54,447 nucleotides of DNA from an uncultured Prevotellaceae bacterium (GTDB lineage: Bacteria > Bacteroidota > Bacteroidia > Bacteroidales > Bacteroidaceae), in assembly GCA_946184125.1 (NCBI GenBank), contig CAMHEL010000008.1, positions 1 through 54,447 of the forward strand, given 5' to 3'. The position numbers were made by a program, and so were the translations under genes. The notes under the pieces were generated by a model. It saw nothing but the letters and a program-made list of their open reading frames with translations. It had not been told where the DNA came from and did not search any database. Positions 1 through 11,274 of the stretch are shown piece by piece (positions within the stretch are counted from its first letter, which is position 1; each line of letters starts with the position of its first letter).

Positions 1-79
1 AGGGATTCAAACCCCCGATACCCGCAATGGGTATACCGGATTTCGAGTCCAGCGCGATCGATCACTCTGCCAACCTTCC
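1..79 (-). tRNA. tRNA-Ser (CGA), 3' end cut by window edge
   Basis: On the minus strand the gene starts at 79 with acceptor strand GGAAGGT. A D-arm, an anticodon stem GGA/TCC with loop CTCGAAA (anticodon CGA, serine), a long variable arm typical of class II tRNA (TACCC/GGGTA) and most of the T arm (GGGGGTTTGAATCCC) follow. The 3' acceptor strand lies outside the window. Confidence 0.9.
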
Positions 80-235
80 TCAATTTTGCGGTGCAAAGTT
101 ACGAAGAATTATCCAAACTGCCAAATTTTCGGGATAATATTTCTTTTCTACTGGCAAAAGTGGAGTTCGGGAATGCTCCGACACAACCTACCGCGGTGCG
201 GGGAGTTGGCATTCGCTATTCGGTCTTAGACGAGC

Positions 236-340
236 TAAGACCCTACACATAATCTTCAATTTTCAATTTTCAATCTTCAATCTCCAATCTTCAATCTTCA
301 ATTTTCAATCTTCAATCTAAAATTTTAGATCTTCAATTTT
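236..340. repeat. tandem heptamer tract (YTTCAAT)n
   Basis: About a dozen imperfect 7-bp units of the form CTTCAAT or TTTCAAT run from about 250 to 340. The last codons and stop of the yigZ-family gene (325-339) lie inside the tract, so the array has reached the end of a coding region. The sequence between this tract and the tRNA (80-235) shows no gene. Confidence 0.8.
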
Positions 341-912
341 AAAAGGCGCTGAGAGAGTTGTTCAGCCTCTGATTTTCTGATGGCGAGCTTGATGGAACAG
401 GTGTTGTCGAAAGACTGGGAGACGATGCGAGGGCCAAGTTCTTTTACGATTCTCATCACATCGTTCATCATGATGTATGGATAGTCGAACGTGATGACCT
501 CTTCGACCATGCTTTTTACGACTTGGCAATGTGCGAGTGCATCGGCAGCAGCCGAGCGGTAGGCGACGATGAGCCCTCCTGTTCCGAGGTTGACACCCCC
601 ATAATACCTGACGACGACGATGAGGATATCGGTAAGCCCCTGACTGTTGATTTGTCCTAAGATGGGCTTACCGGCAGTGCTGGAAGGCTCCCCATCATCG
701 TTGGCCCTGAACTCCTTTCGCTCCGGCCCGAGCATGTAGGCATAGCATACGTGCCGTGCGTCGTAATACTTCGTTCGGTAAGAGGCCACGATGTCTTTCA
801 CTTCATCTACCGTAGTGACATGATGCGCGTAGGCGAGAAACTTACTCCTTTTCTCGGAGTAGAAGCCCTCGCCTACGCGGTTAGAGATAGTCAGGAATTC
901 GTCGCTGCTCAT
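325..912 (-). CDS. yigZ: YigZ/IMPACT family protein (UPF0029)
   Basis: The 195-residue protein has the UPF0029 N-terminal domain at about residues 15-120, with the conserved stretches YYDARHVCYAY, DDGEPSSTAGKPIL and VVRYYGGVNLGTGGL, followed by a smaller C-terminal domain. YigZ proteins are small cytoplasmic proteins of uncertain role; eukaryotic IMPACT relatives act in translation control. The ATG overlaps the stop of the upstream DUF1015 gene as ATGA (909-912), which supports both the start and translational coupling. The C-terminus (LLKLKI) is encoded by the repeat tract downstream, so its end may differ between strains. Confidence 0.9.
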   Translation of the reverse strand: MSSDEFLTISNRVGEGFYSEKRSKFLAYAHHVTTVDEVKDIVASYRTKYYDARHVCYAYMLGPERKEFRANDDGEPSSTAGKPILGQINSQGLTDILIVVVRYYGGVNLGTGGLIVAYRSAAADALAHCQVVKSMVEEVITFDYPYIMMNDVMRIVKELGPRIVSQSFDNTCSIKLAIRKSEAEQLSQRLLKLKI

Positions 913-2156
913 GACAGGCTGTGAATGACAAGCCCCGAGCGTAGTTTGGGTTCAAACCATGTAGCTTTAGGCGGCATGATGTTTCCCGTGTCGGCGATGT
1001 CCATGATTTGCTTCATATTGACGGGATAGAGTGCGAGTGCGAGTCGCATTTCCCCGCTGTCAACCCTTCTTTTCAGTTCGCCCAGTCCTCTGAGTCCACC
1101 CACGAAGTCGATGCGCTTGCTCGACCTGAGGTCTTTTATGCCCAGTATCTCATCGAGGATAAGTCTCGACGAGATATCCACATCGAGCACGCCGATGGGG
1201 TTGGTGTCGTCGTAAGAGCCCTGCTTTGCCTGCAGTCTGAACCAATGTCCGTCGAGATAGAGCGAGAACTCGTGAAGCTGCTGTGGCTTGTAGATGTCGG
1301 TCCCCATGTCCTCGACAGTGAAATTCTTGCTGAGCGCCTCAAGGAACTGCTCAGATGTCAGTCCGTTGAGGTCGGCTATGACACGGTTGTAGTCAAGGAT
1401 GGTGAGCTGAGAAGCCTGGAAACAGACAGCCATGAAATAATTGTACTCCTCGTCGCCCTTGTGGTTGGGGTTGAGTTTTTGTTTCTCAGCCCCGACGAGA
1501 GCGGCCGCCGCTGAGCGGTGATGGCCATCGGCGATGTAGAGGTAAGGCATTTTGTCGAATTCCCTTGTGATGAGGTCGATGTCGTCATGGTCGGAAATTA
1601 TCCAGAACTGGTGTCTGAAGCCATCGATGGGAGCGACGAAGTCGTATTCCGGCTCGGTAGCAGCATACTTCCGTATGACCTGGTCGAGCACTTCATTGTC
1701 GGGGAATGCGAAGAACACCGGCTCGATGTTGGCATTGTTGACCCTGACATGCTTCATTCTGTCCTCTTCCTTGTCACGTCTGGTGAGCTCATGCTTTTTG
1801 ATACGCCCCTTCATATAGTCATCTACGCATGCAGCGACCACGAGTCCGTATTGTGTGCGGTTGTTCATGGTCTGGGCATAGATGTAGTAATGCTCCTCCT
1901 TGTCCTGGACGAGCCATCCCCGCTCTTGGAATTTCTTGAAATTCTGAGCTGCACGCTCATAGACTTTAGGGTCGTACTCGCTGGTACCCGGTTCGAAGTC
2001 GATTTCGGGCTTGATGATATGATAGAGGCTCATCTCATTGTCGCCTGCTTCGGCTCTTGCCTCTTCCGAGCTGAGCACGTCGTAGGGTCTCGACTCCACT
2101 TTCTCCACGAGTTCGCGTGGTGGCCGTATGCCTTTGAAGGGTTTGATGGTAGCCAT
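909..2156 (-). CDS. DUF1015 family protein
   Basis: The 415-residue cytoplasmic protein matches the DUF1015 family: it opens with IKPFKGIRPP and SRPYDVLSSEEA and carries the conserved IADGHHRSAAA motif near residue 210. The biochemical function of the family is unknown. In Bacteroidales it often follows serC and serA, as here; it lies 138 bp downstream of serA on the same strand, with an inverted repeat between them. The link to serine metabolism is inferred from gene order only. Length is normal for the family. Confidence 0.88.
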   Translation of the reverse strand: MATIKPFKGIRPPRELVEKVESRPYDVLSSEEARAEAGDNEMSLYHIIKPEIDFEPGTSEYDPKVYERAAQNFKKFQERGWLVQDKEEHYYIYAQTMNNRTQYGLVVAACVDDYMKGRIKKHELTRRDKEEDRMKHVRVNNANIEPVFFAFPDNEVLDQVIRKYAATEPEYDFVAPIDGFRHQFWIISDHDDIDLITREFDKMPYLYIADGHHRSAAAALVGAEKQKLNPNHKGDEEYNYFMAVCFQASQLTILDYNRVIADLNGLTSEQFLEALSKNFTVEDMGTDIYKPQQLHEFSLYLDGHWFRLQAKQGSYDDTNPIGVLDVDISSRLILDEILGIKDLRSSKRIDFVGGLRGLGELKRRVDSGEMRLALALYPVNMKQIMDIADTGNIMPPKATWFEPKLRSGLVIHSLS

Positions 2157-2176
2157 GGCTGTTAGCTTTCTATTAG

Positions 2177-2282
2177 GGTGTGTTCTATTAATTCTGACTA
2201 TATCCTTTAAGGTGTGTTCTATTAATTTTGCCCACGTCTAAAAGACAAAAATCGCCTCGACAAAATTAATAGAACCCACCTT
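2177..2282. repeat. GTGTTCTATTAAT repeat with 22-bp inverted arm
   Basis: GGTGTGTTCTATTAATT occurs at 2177-2193 and again at 2211-2227. The second copy extends to 2209-2230 and is matched by its inverted complement at 2261-2282 with one mismatch over 22 bp, giving a long hairpin with a 30-nt loop just downstream of the serA stop. It could act as an attenuator or terminator between serA and the DUF1015 gene. The same core recurs at 45679-45694, which suggests a dispersed repeat family. Confidence 0.75.
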
Positions 2283-2294
2283 AGGATAGCCGGC

Positions 2295-3212
2295 CTATTT
2301 GTTCACCTGGAAGCGTGTGCATCCGTCGGCGAAGAAGGCGTTGATTTGCTTGGCAGCAGCGATGCCGGCGTTGATGTTGGCCTCGGCTGTTTGTGCGCCC
2401 ATTTTCTTCGGCGTGCTGAAATACCTTCCCTCGGAGGCAGCGAACTCGGCGTCGGCATCGGGCATGATGTCGGTGACGAACTTGAGGTCGGTGCGCTCGG
2501 TCATGAGCTGGATGAGTTCGGGCTCGTTGATGACTTCCTTCCTGGCAGTGTTGACGAGTATGCCGCCTTTTTTCATCTGCCCCACGACGGCCTTGTTGAT
2601 GCTCTGCTTTGTCTCTGCCGTAGCAGGGATATGGAGGCTCACGATGTCGCAGTTTTTGAAGAGTTCATCCTGATTGGCAACGGCGTGCACACCAGCCTGC
2701 TCGATGACTTCTGCGGGGCAATAAGCGTCGTAAGCATAGACATCCATGCCGAATCCCTTAGCGATGCGAGCCACGTTTCGTCCCACGTTACCGAAAGCGA
2801 GTATTCCGAGTTTCTTACCGAGGAGTTCCGAACCGGCCTTTCCATTGTAGAAGCTTCTGACGGCATAGACGAGCAGTCCGAAGACGAGCTCAGCCACGGC
2901 ATTGGCGTTCTGGCCCGGTGTGTTCTCAGCCACTACTCCATGGGCGGTGGCTGCATCGAGGTCGATGTTGTCGTATCCGGCACCAGCCCTGACCACGATT
3001 TTGAGTTGCTTGGCAGCGTCGAACACCTCGTTGTCCACCTTGTCGGAGCGGATAATCATGGCATCGGCATCCTTGACGGCTTCGAGCAGCTGTGCTTTGT
3101 CGGTATATTTCTCGAGGAGCACGAGCTCGTGGCCTGCGGCCTCCACTTCCTTCCTGATACCGTCGATGGCGACGGGAGCGAAGGGTTTCTCTGTTGCGAT
3201 GAGTATTTTCAT
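2295..3212 (-). CDS. serA: D-3-phosphoglycerate dehydrogenase, short form
   Basis: The 305-residue protein catalyses NAD-dependent oxidation of 3-phosphoglycerate, the first step of serine synthesis. The Rossmann motif GILAFGNVGR lies near residues 136-145, and the active-site arginine is in NTARKE (R224). The protein ends after the NAD domain, with no ACT or regulatory domain, so serine feedback of the E. coli type is not expected. Where most D-2-hydroxyacid dehydrogenases have TPHxG, this one has STPKKMGAQT (K269 in place of the catalytic His), and the usual DVFE glutamate is DIMP. As I recall, this is typical of the Bacteroidales/Entamoeba type of SerA, so it is probably active. The gene is 32 bp downstream of serC, very likely in one operon. 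Confidence 0.9.
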   Translation of the reverse strand: MKILIATEKPFAPVAIDGIRKEVEAAGHELVLLEKYTDKAQLLEAVKDADAMIIRSDKVDNEVFDAAKQLKIVVRAGAGYDNIDLDAATAHGVVAENTPGQNANAVAELVFGLLVYAVRSFYNGKAGSELLGKKLGILAFGNVGRNVARIAKGFGMDVYAYDAYCPAEVIEQAGVHAVANQDELFKNCDIVSLHIPATAETKQSINKAVVGQMKKGGILVNTARKEVINEPELIQLMTERTDLKFVTDIMPDADAEFAASEGRYFSTPKKMGAQTAEANINAGIAAAKQINAFFADGCTRFQVNK

Positions 3213-3244
3213 TGTGTTGATGTCGTTTTAAGATGATGTTTTGC

Positions 3245-4315
3245 TCAGTGAGCGGCCTCGAAATCTTTCATGCACTTGACGAGTGCGTTGACGCCCTCGA
3301 TGGTCTGTGCGTTGTAGCAGCTGGCCCTGAATCCTCCGACGGAGCGGTGCCCCTTGATGCCGACCATTCCCTGTGCCGTGGCATACTCGAGGAAGGGTTT
3401 CTCCAGTTCCTTGTATTCGTCGGCCATGACGAAGCAGATGTTCATGAGCGAGCGGTCTCCCTCCTCCACGACAGTGCCGCGGAAGAGTTTGTTGCGGTCG
3501 ATTTCAGAATAGACGATGTCAGCTCTCTGGTGTGCGAGTTTGTCCATGGCCTCCACGCCGCCATTGGCCTTGAGCCAGCGGAGTGTCTCGAGTGCGCTGT
3601 AGATGGGCACCACAGGAGGTGTGTTGAACATCGAGCCTTTCTCGACATGCGTGCGGTAGTCGAGCATTGTCGGGATGGCCCGCGGTGCTTTGCCGAGTGC
3701 GTCGTCTTTTACGATGACGAGTGTGACGCCCGCCATGGCGAGGTTTTTCTGTGCACCTCCGTAGATGCAGTCATACTTGGCTACGTCGATGGGGCGGCTG
3801 AAGATGTCGGACGACATGTCGGCGATGAGCCTGACATTGAGGTCGAGGTCTTTTCTGATTTCCGTTCCGTAGATGGTATTGTTGGTTGTGATATGCAGGT
3901 AGTCGGCATCCTCCGGGCAAGTCCATCCTTTGGGGATGAAGGTGTAGTTGGCGTCGGCAGATGAAGCCACCTCAACGACCTCTCCGAAGAGTTTTGCCTC
4001 TTTCATGGCTTTTTTAGCCCATGTGCCGGTATTGAGGTATGCGGCTTTTTTGATGAGGAAATTGTAAGGAATCATACAGAACTCGAGTGATGCTCCTCCT
4101 CCGAGGAAGATGACCGAATATCCTTCGGGCACTTGGAGTAGTTCTTTGATGAGCGCCACGGCCTCGTCGACCACGGGTTGGAAATCCTTAGCTCTGTGGC
4201 TGATCTCGGCGAGCGAGAGTCCGCTGCCATTGAAGTCTAAGATTTGCTGGGCCGTCTTCTCGATGACCTCCCTTGGGAGGATGGATGGTCCTGCGTTGAA
4301 ATTGTACTTCTTCAT
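3245..4315 (-). CDS. serC: phosphoserine aminotransferase
   Basis: The 356-residue PLP enzyme converts 3-phosphohydroxypyruvate and glutamate to phosphoserine, the second step of serine synthesis; the family also acts in pyridoxine synthesis. The N-terminus [11 protein letters not shown], the PLP phosphate-binding GGGAS and the Schiff-base lysine in YGGAQKN (K190) are all present. The C-terminus [15 protein letters not shown] is diagnostic of SerC. It is the first gene of the serC-serA group and has its own promoter upstream (4371-4402). Length is normal. Confidence 0.96.
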   Translation of the reverse strand: MKKYNFNAGPSILPREVIEKTAQQILDFNGSGLSLAEISHRAKDFQPVVDEAVALIKELLQVPEGYSVIFLGGGASLEFCMIPYNFLIKKAAYLNTGTWAKKAMKEAKLFGEVVEVASSADANYTFIPKGWTCPEDADYLHITTNNTIYGTEIRKDLDLNVRLIADMSSDIFSRPIDVAKYDCIYGGAQKNLAMAGVTLVIVKDDALGKAPRAIPTMLDYRTHVEKGSMFNTPPVVPIYSALETLRWLKANGGVEAMDKLAHQRADIVYSEIDRNKLFRGTVVEEGDRSLMNICFVMADEYKELEKPFLEYATAQGMVGIKGHRSVGGFRASCYNAQTIEGVNALVKCMKDFEAAH

Positions 4316-4370
4316 CTGATTGTTGTTTAAAAATTTATGGTTGTTGACCTTGTAATTCCAAAATCGTGTG

Positions 4371-4402
4371 CGAAGTTACTTCATTTTATTGAAAGGAGCA
4401 AA
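4371..4402 (-). promoter_or_regulatory. serC promoter, Bacteroidetes type
   Basis: Read on the minus strand, TTTG (4399-4402) is followed after 20 bp by TAACTTCG (4371-4378), close to the -33 TTTG / -7 TAnnTTTG consensus. It is about 55 bp before the serC start. The rest of 4403-4561 is AT-rich and shows no gene. Confidence 0.6.
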
Positions 4403-4561
4403 TATTCGTGATGATTTTTTGCTGTGTGCGGCAACAGACCGCAATTTAAAGCAACGACGCACAAGATTATCAAGAAACAATTTGTTGAATATTTTTATTA
4501 TGAAATATATCTGCTGAAATGCTGTATTAAAGACATGGGAACGGGTAGGAACGACAGGAAG

Positions 4562-5776
4562 TCATTTCCTTAGTTTATCGATTTCATCGAACTCCTTTCC
4601 CATATTCAGACTGAAGTAGATGGTATACAGCGCCGGCAGCCATTTGGCTTTCTGTCCAGGAGCCATTTGTCGGAATTTTTCCATATAGGGAAGACTTTTC
4701 TCGAAGAGAGCGTTAACGCATTTCTTTTTCTTCCTTTGCTTGGTGATGGTTTTGCCCACCTCTATGGCTTGATTGTAATAGGCAAGTCCCATGTTGGCAT
4801 AGGCCTCTGCCATGCTGTCGTCGATGGCGAGCAGTTTTTCGGTGATTCTCTCACAATCCTCATAATTCCCGGCATTGAGCAATGCGGTGCTTTTGGCAAA
4901 GAGGAAGAGGGTGTTGGTGCTGTCGCTTGCGAGCGCCTCGTCGATGAAGACGTTGGCCGAGTCGCTCATTTCCCTGGCATTGTAATAGTCGATGAGTCTT
5001 GGGAAGAAGAATCGGTGCTGTGGCTGATGGCGGAATCCCCGTATGAGTGTGGCGACATAGCCGGCCGAATCGCCTTTCGCCAACATGGTTTCTGCCACCA
5101 ATTGCAGCACCTGGTCGAGCCGTGCTGTGTCGCGCTCAGCCAGTTGCCTGTATTTCAGTACATTGTCGTTGTTCTTGGTCTGGTAGGCCGAGTAGAGCGC
5201 CCAGTAGGCAGCGGTGGGCATGAGGGTGTCGTTCTCGGCATATGCATATTCGCTGAAAATCGGCTGCCAAGCGCAGTCGAGATAAGTGTCGTAGAAGACC
5301 CACGACTGCTGGTAATTACGCCTTTTGAGATGGAATGCCCCGGCATTGTAGAGGTTGGGGCGCAGGATATGCAATGTCTCGGCATTTTTCTGCCTATGGG
5401 GTGGTGCTTCTTTCTTGGTAGAAGCAGACTCGATGCTGTCGAGCATTTCGTATGCGAGGAAGAGTTTCCTTGCAGTAGCGAATAGCATCGTGGTGTCGTA
5501 TTGCTGTTTCAGATAGAGCTTTTCGTTTCCTTGGTCGTATTGTGCCTTGACGACATCGCAATAAGCATGCCATAGTTTCTCATTGCTGTTGTTGACGGTA
5601 TCGGCGATGAGGTCATTGAGTTGTTTTTCCGCCCTGTCAAGGTTTTTTCCAGTTTTGATGGCAGTACGTGCTTGGTCGATGGCCTTTTTCTGTGCCTGTG
5701 CTGCGGAGTTTTTTTTCTGTGCTTGTGTGGTGCAGGCAAGGCATATGGCCATCAGGCATAAAAACAATCTTTTCAT
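4562..5776 (-). CDS. exported TPR-repeat protein (second TPR gene after gyrA)
   Basis: The 404-residue protein starts with a signal peptide (MKRLFLCLMAICLACTTQAQ, cleavage probably after AQA or TQA). The rest is alpha-helical with tetratricopeptide-like stretches, for example the segment with AEAYANMGLAYYNQAIE near residue 320 and a run about conversion of small helices ending PALYTIYFSLNMGKEFDEIDKL. It is a periplasmic or outer-membrane-associated scaffold by inference; no catalytic motif is visible. It lies 106 bp downstream of the other TPR gene, with a hairpin between. The two proteins end similarly (both have a segment of the form KANWxxPLYxxYxxL), suggesting they are diverged paralogues. 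Confidence 0.75.
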   Translation of the reverse strand: MKRLFLCLMAICLACTTQAQKKNSAAQAQKKAIDQARTAIKTGKNLDRAEKQLNDLIADTVNNSNEKLWHAYCDVVKAQYDQGNEKLYLKQQYDTTMLFATARKLFLAYEMLDSIESASTKKEAPPHRQKNAETLHILRPNLYNAGAFHLKRRNYQQSWVFYDTYLDCAWQPIFSEYAYAENDTLMPTAAYWALYSAYQTKNNDNVLKYRQLAERDTARLDQVLQLVAETMLAKGDSAGYVATLIRGFRHQPQHRFFFPRLIDYYNAREMSDSANVFIDEALASDSTNTLFLFAKSTALLNAGNYEDCERITEKLLAIDDSMAEAYANMGLAYYNQAIEVGKTITKQRKKKKCVNALFEKSLPYMEKFRQMAPGQKAKWLPALYTIYFSLNMGKEFDEIDKLRK

Positions 5777-5834
5777 CCTTAAAATGGGGTTGAGAGTTCC
5801 CTTTTCCGGTCAGCGTTCACGCTGTTTTTAGAAG

Positions 5835-5866
5835 AGGGGGTGCTCCTCGCTTTAGGTGCACCCCCT
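5835..5866. terminator. hairpin between the two TPR genes
   Basis: A perfect 9-bp stem AGGGGGTGC / GCACCCCCT (5835-5843 and 5858-5866) lies 16 bp beyond the stop of the upstream TPR gene. There is no clear U-run on the minus strand, so it may only reduce read-through or protect the mRNA end. A second small hairpin, CAGCG/CGCTG, sits at about 5813-5826 and is followed by T residues on the plus strand only. Confidence 0.5.
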
Positions 5867-5882
5867 GTAAATAAAAATGTTA

Positions 5883-7145
5883 TTACTTTGTATCAGCCTC
5901 AGCAGCCTGTGTGCGCGGGTCGTCGGCGCCATAGAGCTGATAGTAGCAGCGGTAGAGAGGATAAGCCCAGTTGGCCTTCTGCCTTGTGGGGTCGAGTTCC
6001 TTAGCCTTTGTGAGGTATCCGAGAGCCTCCTCGAAGATGGGTTTGATTTGGTCCATGGCCTCTTTTGGCACTCTTCCGGTCTTGCCGGCAGCGCGGTTCT
6101 CAGCCTCGGCAGCCCTGTCGAGCTGGCAAGCGCCGATATAGGTCAGCACCTGTGCGTTGTCGGGCTGTGTTTTGAGCGCCTTCTTGAAGAACTCCACAGC
6201 TTCGTCGAGTTTCTGGTCCTGCATGGCGTTCTGTCCCTTGACGGCCCATACGACGAAGTTTTCGGGGTCGATGGCGAGTTTCTTGTCGAAGAGTGCGTTG
6301 AGCGCATCGTTCATCCTCATGCTGGAGTACATGCTGACGAGCGAGCCGAAGACGTTGTCGTTTTTGGGATCGCCGGCAAACTGCTCCTCGAGCTCCTTGA
6401 CGTAGTTGAGAGAGTCCTCGTGGGTCTTCAGTCCCTCAGCCTCGACAGCGAGTTTGAGGTTGTTGGCCTGCTGTGCGAACTTCTCGTCTTTCATTGCGAT
6501 GTCGCAATACTTCTTGACGCCCTTCATGTCCTTCGACTGGTAGGCATATACTGCAGCGTAGTATGCGATGTTGTAGAGGTTCTCATCGGGTGTCTTGGCC
6601 ACTGCTTCCTTGAGAAGGTCAGCGTCGTGAGAATCGACGTATGCTGCAAGGTATTTGTAAGCCTTGGGGTAATCGCCCTTTTCCTGGTAGTAGATACCAC
6701 CATTGATGAGATGGTTGCGCATATTGACGAGTTTCTGCGAATTAGAATCATGGAATTTGGGTTTTACCTTACCTTTTTCATTAGGCATCTGGTCGTATTT
6801 CTCACACTCGAATGCAGCTTCGAAGGCGTTACCCAGAGCGGTGTAGAATCCTACTGAGTCGACGGGATGCGTCTTACCTGTTTTGAGGATGGCTTCCTGC
6901 TCATTTTGTGCCATGGCATCGGTTTCTTTCGACACTTTCTGCATGGCGAGCTCCACGAGTTTGTTGTATGCGCTTGCTTTCTCAGCGCTGCTGGCGAGTT
7001 GTCCGAGGCTTGACGAGACCAGGCTTGCGGCTTCGTCGTAGGATTTGGCCTTCAGGATTTGCTTGAGAGCAGGCGAGTCGCCTGCGAAGGCTGTTGAGGC
7101 GGAGATAGCCATCAAAGCCACAATCATCATTTTTTTCATAATCAT
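5883..7145 (-). CDS. exported TPR-repeat protein downstream of gyrA
   Basis: The 420-residue protein has a signal peptide ending in STAFA (about residue 22) and a helical body with TPR-like repeats: GGIYYQEKGDYPKAYKYLAAY near 160, AYYAAVYAYQSKDMKGVKKY near 215, a unit containing AVKGQNAMQDQKLDEAVEFF near 310, and DNAQVLTYIGACQ. It is most likely a periplasmic protein with a scaffolding role; no enzyme motif is seen. It starts 33 bp after the gyrA stop and is probably co-transcribed with gyrA. An alternative start two codons in (MKKMM) is possible. Function is unknown. Confidence 0.8.
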   Translation of the reverse strand: MIMKKMMIVALMAISASTAFAGDSPALKQILKAKSYDEAASLVSSSLGQLASSAEKASAYNKLVELAMQKVSKETDAMAQNEQEAILKTGKTHPVDSVGFYTALGNAFEAAFECEKYDQMPNEKGKVKPKFHDSNSQKLVNMRNHLINGGIYYQEKGDYPKAYKYLAAYVDSHDADLLKEAVAKTPDENLYNIAYYAAVYAYQSKDMKGVKKYCDIAMKDEKFAQQANNLKLAVEAEGLKTHEDSLNYVKELEEQFAGDPKNDNVFGSLVSMYSSMRMNDALNALFDKKLAIDPENFVVWAVKGQNAMQDQKLDEAVEFFKKALKTQPDNAQVLTYIGACQLDRAAEAENRAAGKTGRVPKEAMDQIKPIFEEALGYLTKAKELDPTRQKANWAYPLYRCYYQLYGADDPRTQAAEADTK

Positions 7146-7178
7146 TATTTTATAAAGGTTGATAAATATCGTTAACTA

Positions 7179-9893
<2,715 letters not shown>

Positions 9894-9987
9894 TACGTTG
9901 TGTCAAGTTGATATATACGTTGAGTCAAGGAAATCGCCCAAAAGGGCATTTTTAAGCGTTCTGAGCGATTTTGCGTCATTTCAAGGT

Positions 9988-10020
9988 GTAAAATTACTAC
10001 TAATTTTGGACTTGTGAAAA
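9988..10020 (-). promoter_or_regulatory. gyrA promoter, Bacteroidetes type
   Basis: On the minus strand TTTT (10017-10020) is followed after 20 bp by TAATTTTAC (9988-9996), matching the TAnnTTTG-type -7 element apart from one base. It gives a leader of about 90 nt to the gyrA ATG at 9893. Confidence 0.5.
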
Positions 10021-10060
10021 CAATTGGGGGAAAAACTTGAAAAAATTAAATATAATTATG

Positions 10061-10289
10061 GATTGGGGCAAGGCGAGTGTCCCAATCTTCCTGCTATAGC
10101 TGGTTTCCTATAGGCATAAAAAGAGAAATCGGAACAATCTGATACTTCAGACCACTCCGAAAACTCATAATCTCACAACTCAATATCTTAATCTCTGTCT
10201 TTATATCTTATATTTAATGTCCGCACGTGATATAGCGGTATGGGGGTATAGACAATGCGCCTACAGCCCCTACACCTATTCATATTTTT
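10061..10289. other. intergenic region with hairpin and weak 7-bp periodicity
   Basis: Between the gyrA promoter and the Spy-like gene there is no gene. A hairpin GATTGGG/CCCAATC lies at 10061-10087 and could end the minus-strand transcript of the small-protein pair. From about 10165 to 10215 the sequence has a degenerate 7-bp rhythm (units such as AATCTCA, AACTCAA, TATCTTA), similar in kind to the heptamer tracts elsewhere in the window. Confidence 0.4.
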
Positions 10290-10754
10290 TCATCTGTGTC
10301 TTGGCGGGAATGGCGGTCTCGGCCTTGGCCTTGCGGCATTCTTCATGGCCTGCCTGTGGAATCTACCCTCGGCCTTGATGACATCGTAGAGCTTGCTTGC
10401 CGGTATGACGGTGAGGAACCGTGCATGGTAGTTTGCCTGGATTTGCTTGATTTCCAGTTCGAGTCTGTCGATTTCAGCAATAGCTTTCCGGCAGGCCTCC
10501 TCGTCAGCGGGCTTCATCATCTTGAGCTCCATGATTTTCCCGTACAGAGGTCTCTGCTTGTTGTTCATCTCGTCGTAGAGAGGGAAGAACTTGGCAGCCT
10601 CGGCGGGTGTGAGACACGCCTGTACGGTGATGAAGCTCTCGAGGTCGGCCTTGAACTTCATGGGGTTGAATCGATGGTCCTGAGCCACCATCGTGGTGGC
10701 GACCAGAGACAGCAGGATGGCAAGAGAGATGGTTCTGACTTTTAGCATATTCAT
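10290..10754 (-). CDS. small exported Spy/CpxP-like helical protein
   Basis: The 154-residue protein has a signal peptide (MNMLKVRTISLAILLSLVATTMVAQ) and a helical body. The middle contains LTPAEAAKFFPLYDEMNNKQRPLYGK followed by Glu/Lys-rich helix, and the C-terminus is Arg/Pro-rich. This resembles the small periplasmic Spy/CpxP-like proteins that in Bacteroidetes commonly follow an ECF sigma factor and a membrane anti-sigma protein. It begins 3 bp after the upstream membrane-protein gene, so the two form an operon. A periplasmic chaperone or sensor role is inferred. Confidence 0.65.
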   Translation of the reverse strand: MNMLKVRTISLAILLSLVATTMVAQDHRFNPMKFKADLESFITVQACLTPAEAAKFFPLYDEMNNKQRPLYGKIMELKMMKPADEEACRKAIAEIDRLELEIKQIQANYHARFLTVIPASKLYDVIKAEGRFHRQAMKNAARPRPRPPFPPRHR

Positions 10755-10757
10755 GAC

Positions 10758-11126
10758 TTACTCGGATGAGAGATAGGCATATAGGTCATAGTCGTCGCAC
10801 ATGATGTAGTTGGCGACGGCATCGAATTCAGCGTCGTCGGTGGCGGTATAAGATGTTTCCGCCGATGCCTGCACAGGTTGTGTGGCAATGTCGGAGGTCT
10901 TGTTGAAGGAATAGATGCCGGCACCGAAGATGACTGCGGCAATGGCTGCTGCAGCTGCATAGACTCTCCATGCCGGGCGCTTTTTAGGCTCGGTATGGTG
11001 CACCATCTTCACCTCATTCTGCGGTATGGCTTCCATCACCCTGTCGGCGATGGTGTCGAAATAGCCCTCGGGCACGCGGAACGGGTTTTCAAGGTGCTTT
11101 TTTGTGGTATCGGTTTCGTGGAACAT
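10758..11126 (-). CDS. single-pass membrane protein, anti-sigma-factor-like
   Basis: The 122-residue protein has a cytoplasmic N-terminus with HLENPFRVPEGYFDTIADRVM, a motif often found at the start of Bacteroidetes proteins encoded just after ECF sigma genes. One membrane helix follows at about residues 52-74, then a short periplasmic tail rich in Asp and Tyr. No sigma factor gene lies next to it; the 148 bp upstream reach directly to truA. It may control a sigma factor encoded elsewhere or be a remnant of a sigma/anti-sigma unit. No zinc-binding anti-sigma motif (HxxxCxxC) is seen. Confidence 0.6.
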   Translation of the reverse strand: MFHETDTTKKHLENPFRVPEGYFDTIADRVMEAIPQNEVKMVHHTEPKKRPAWRVYAAAAAIAAVIFGAGIYSFNKTSDIATQPVQASAETSYTATDDAEFDAVANYIMCDDYDLYAYLSSE

Positions 11127-11274
11127 AATCAGTCTTTTTAGGTTTGACGTTTATAGGTTGAGAAGGTTTAATTGACTTTGAAAAAGTTTTTTGATGCCCC
11201 CATCGTCTTCCGTTATTTCGTGGCGGCAAGTGGGCAGGGCACGACGACCCTACCCTATCCGGCAGAAGCCACGT

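Noticed and set aside
1518..2165. Long plus-strand open frame of 215 codons opposite the DUF1015 gene
   Set aside because: It mirrors the DUF1015 reading frame on the other strand, has no start context or domain, and its sequence is explained by the real gene.
11127..11274. Remnant of a sigma factor gene upstream of the anti-sigma-like protein
   Set aside because: A frame ending KKLFQSQLNLLNL is visible but shows no sigma region 2 or 4 motif and is too short to claim.
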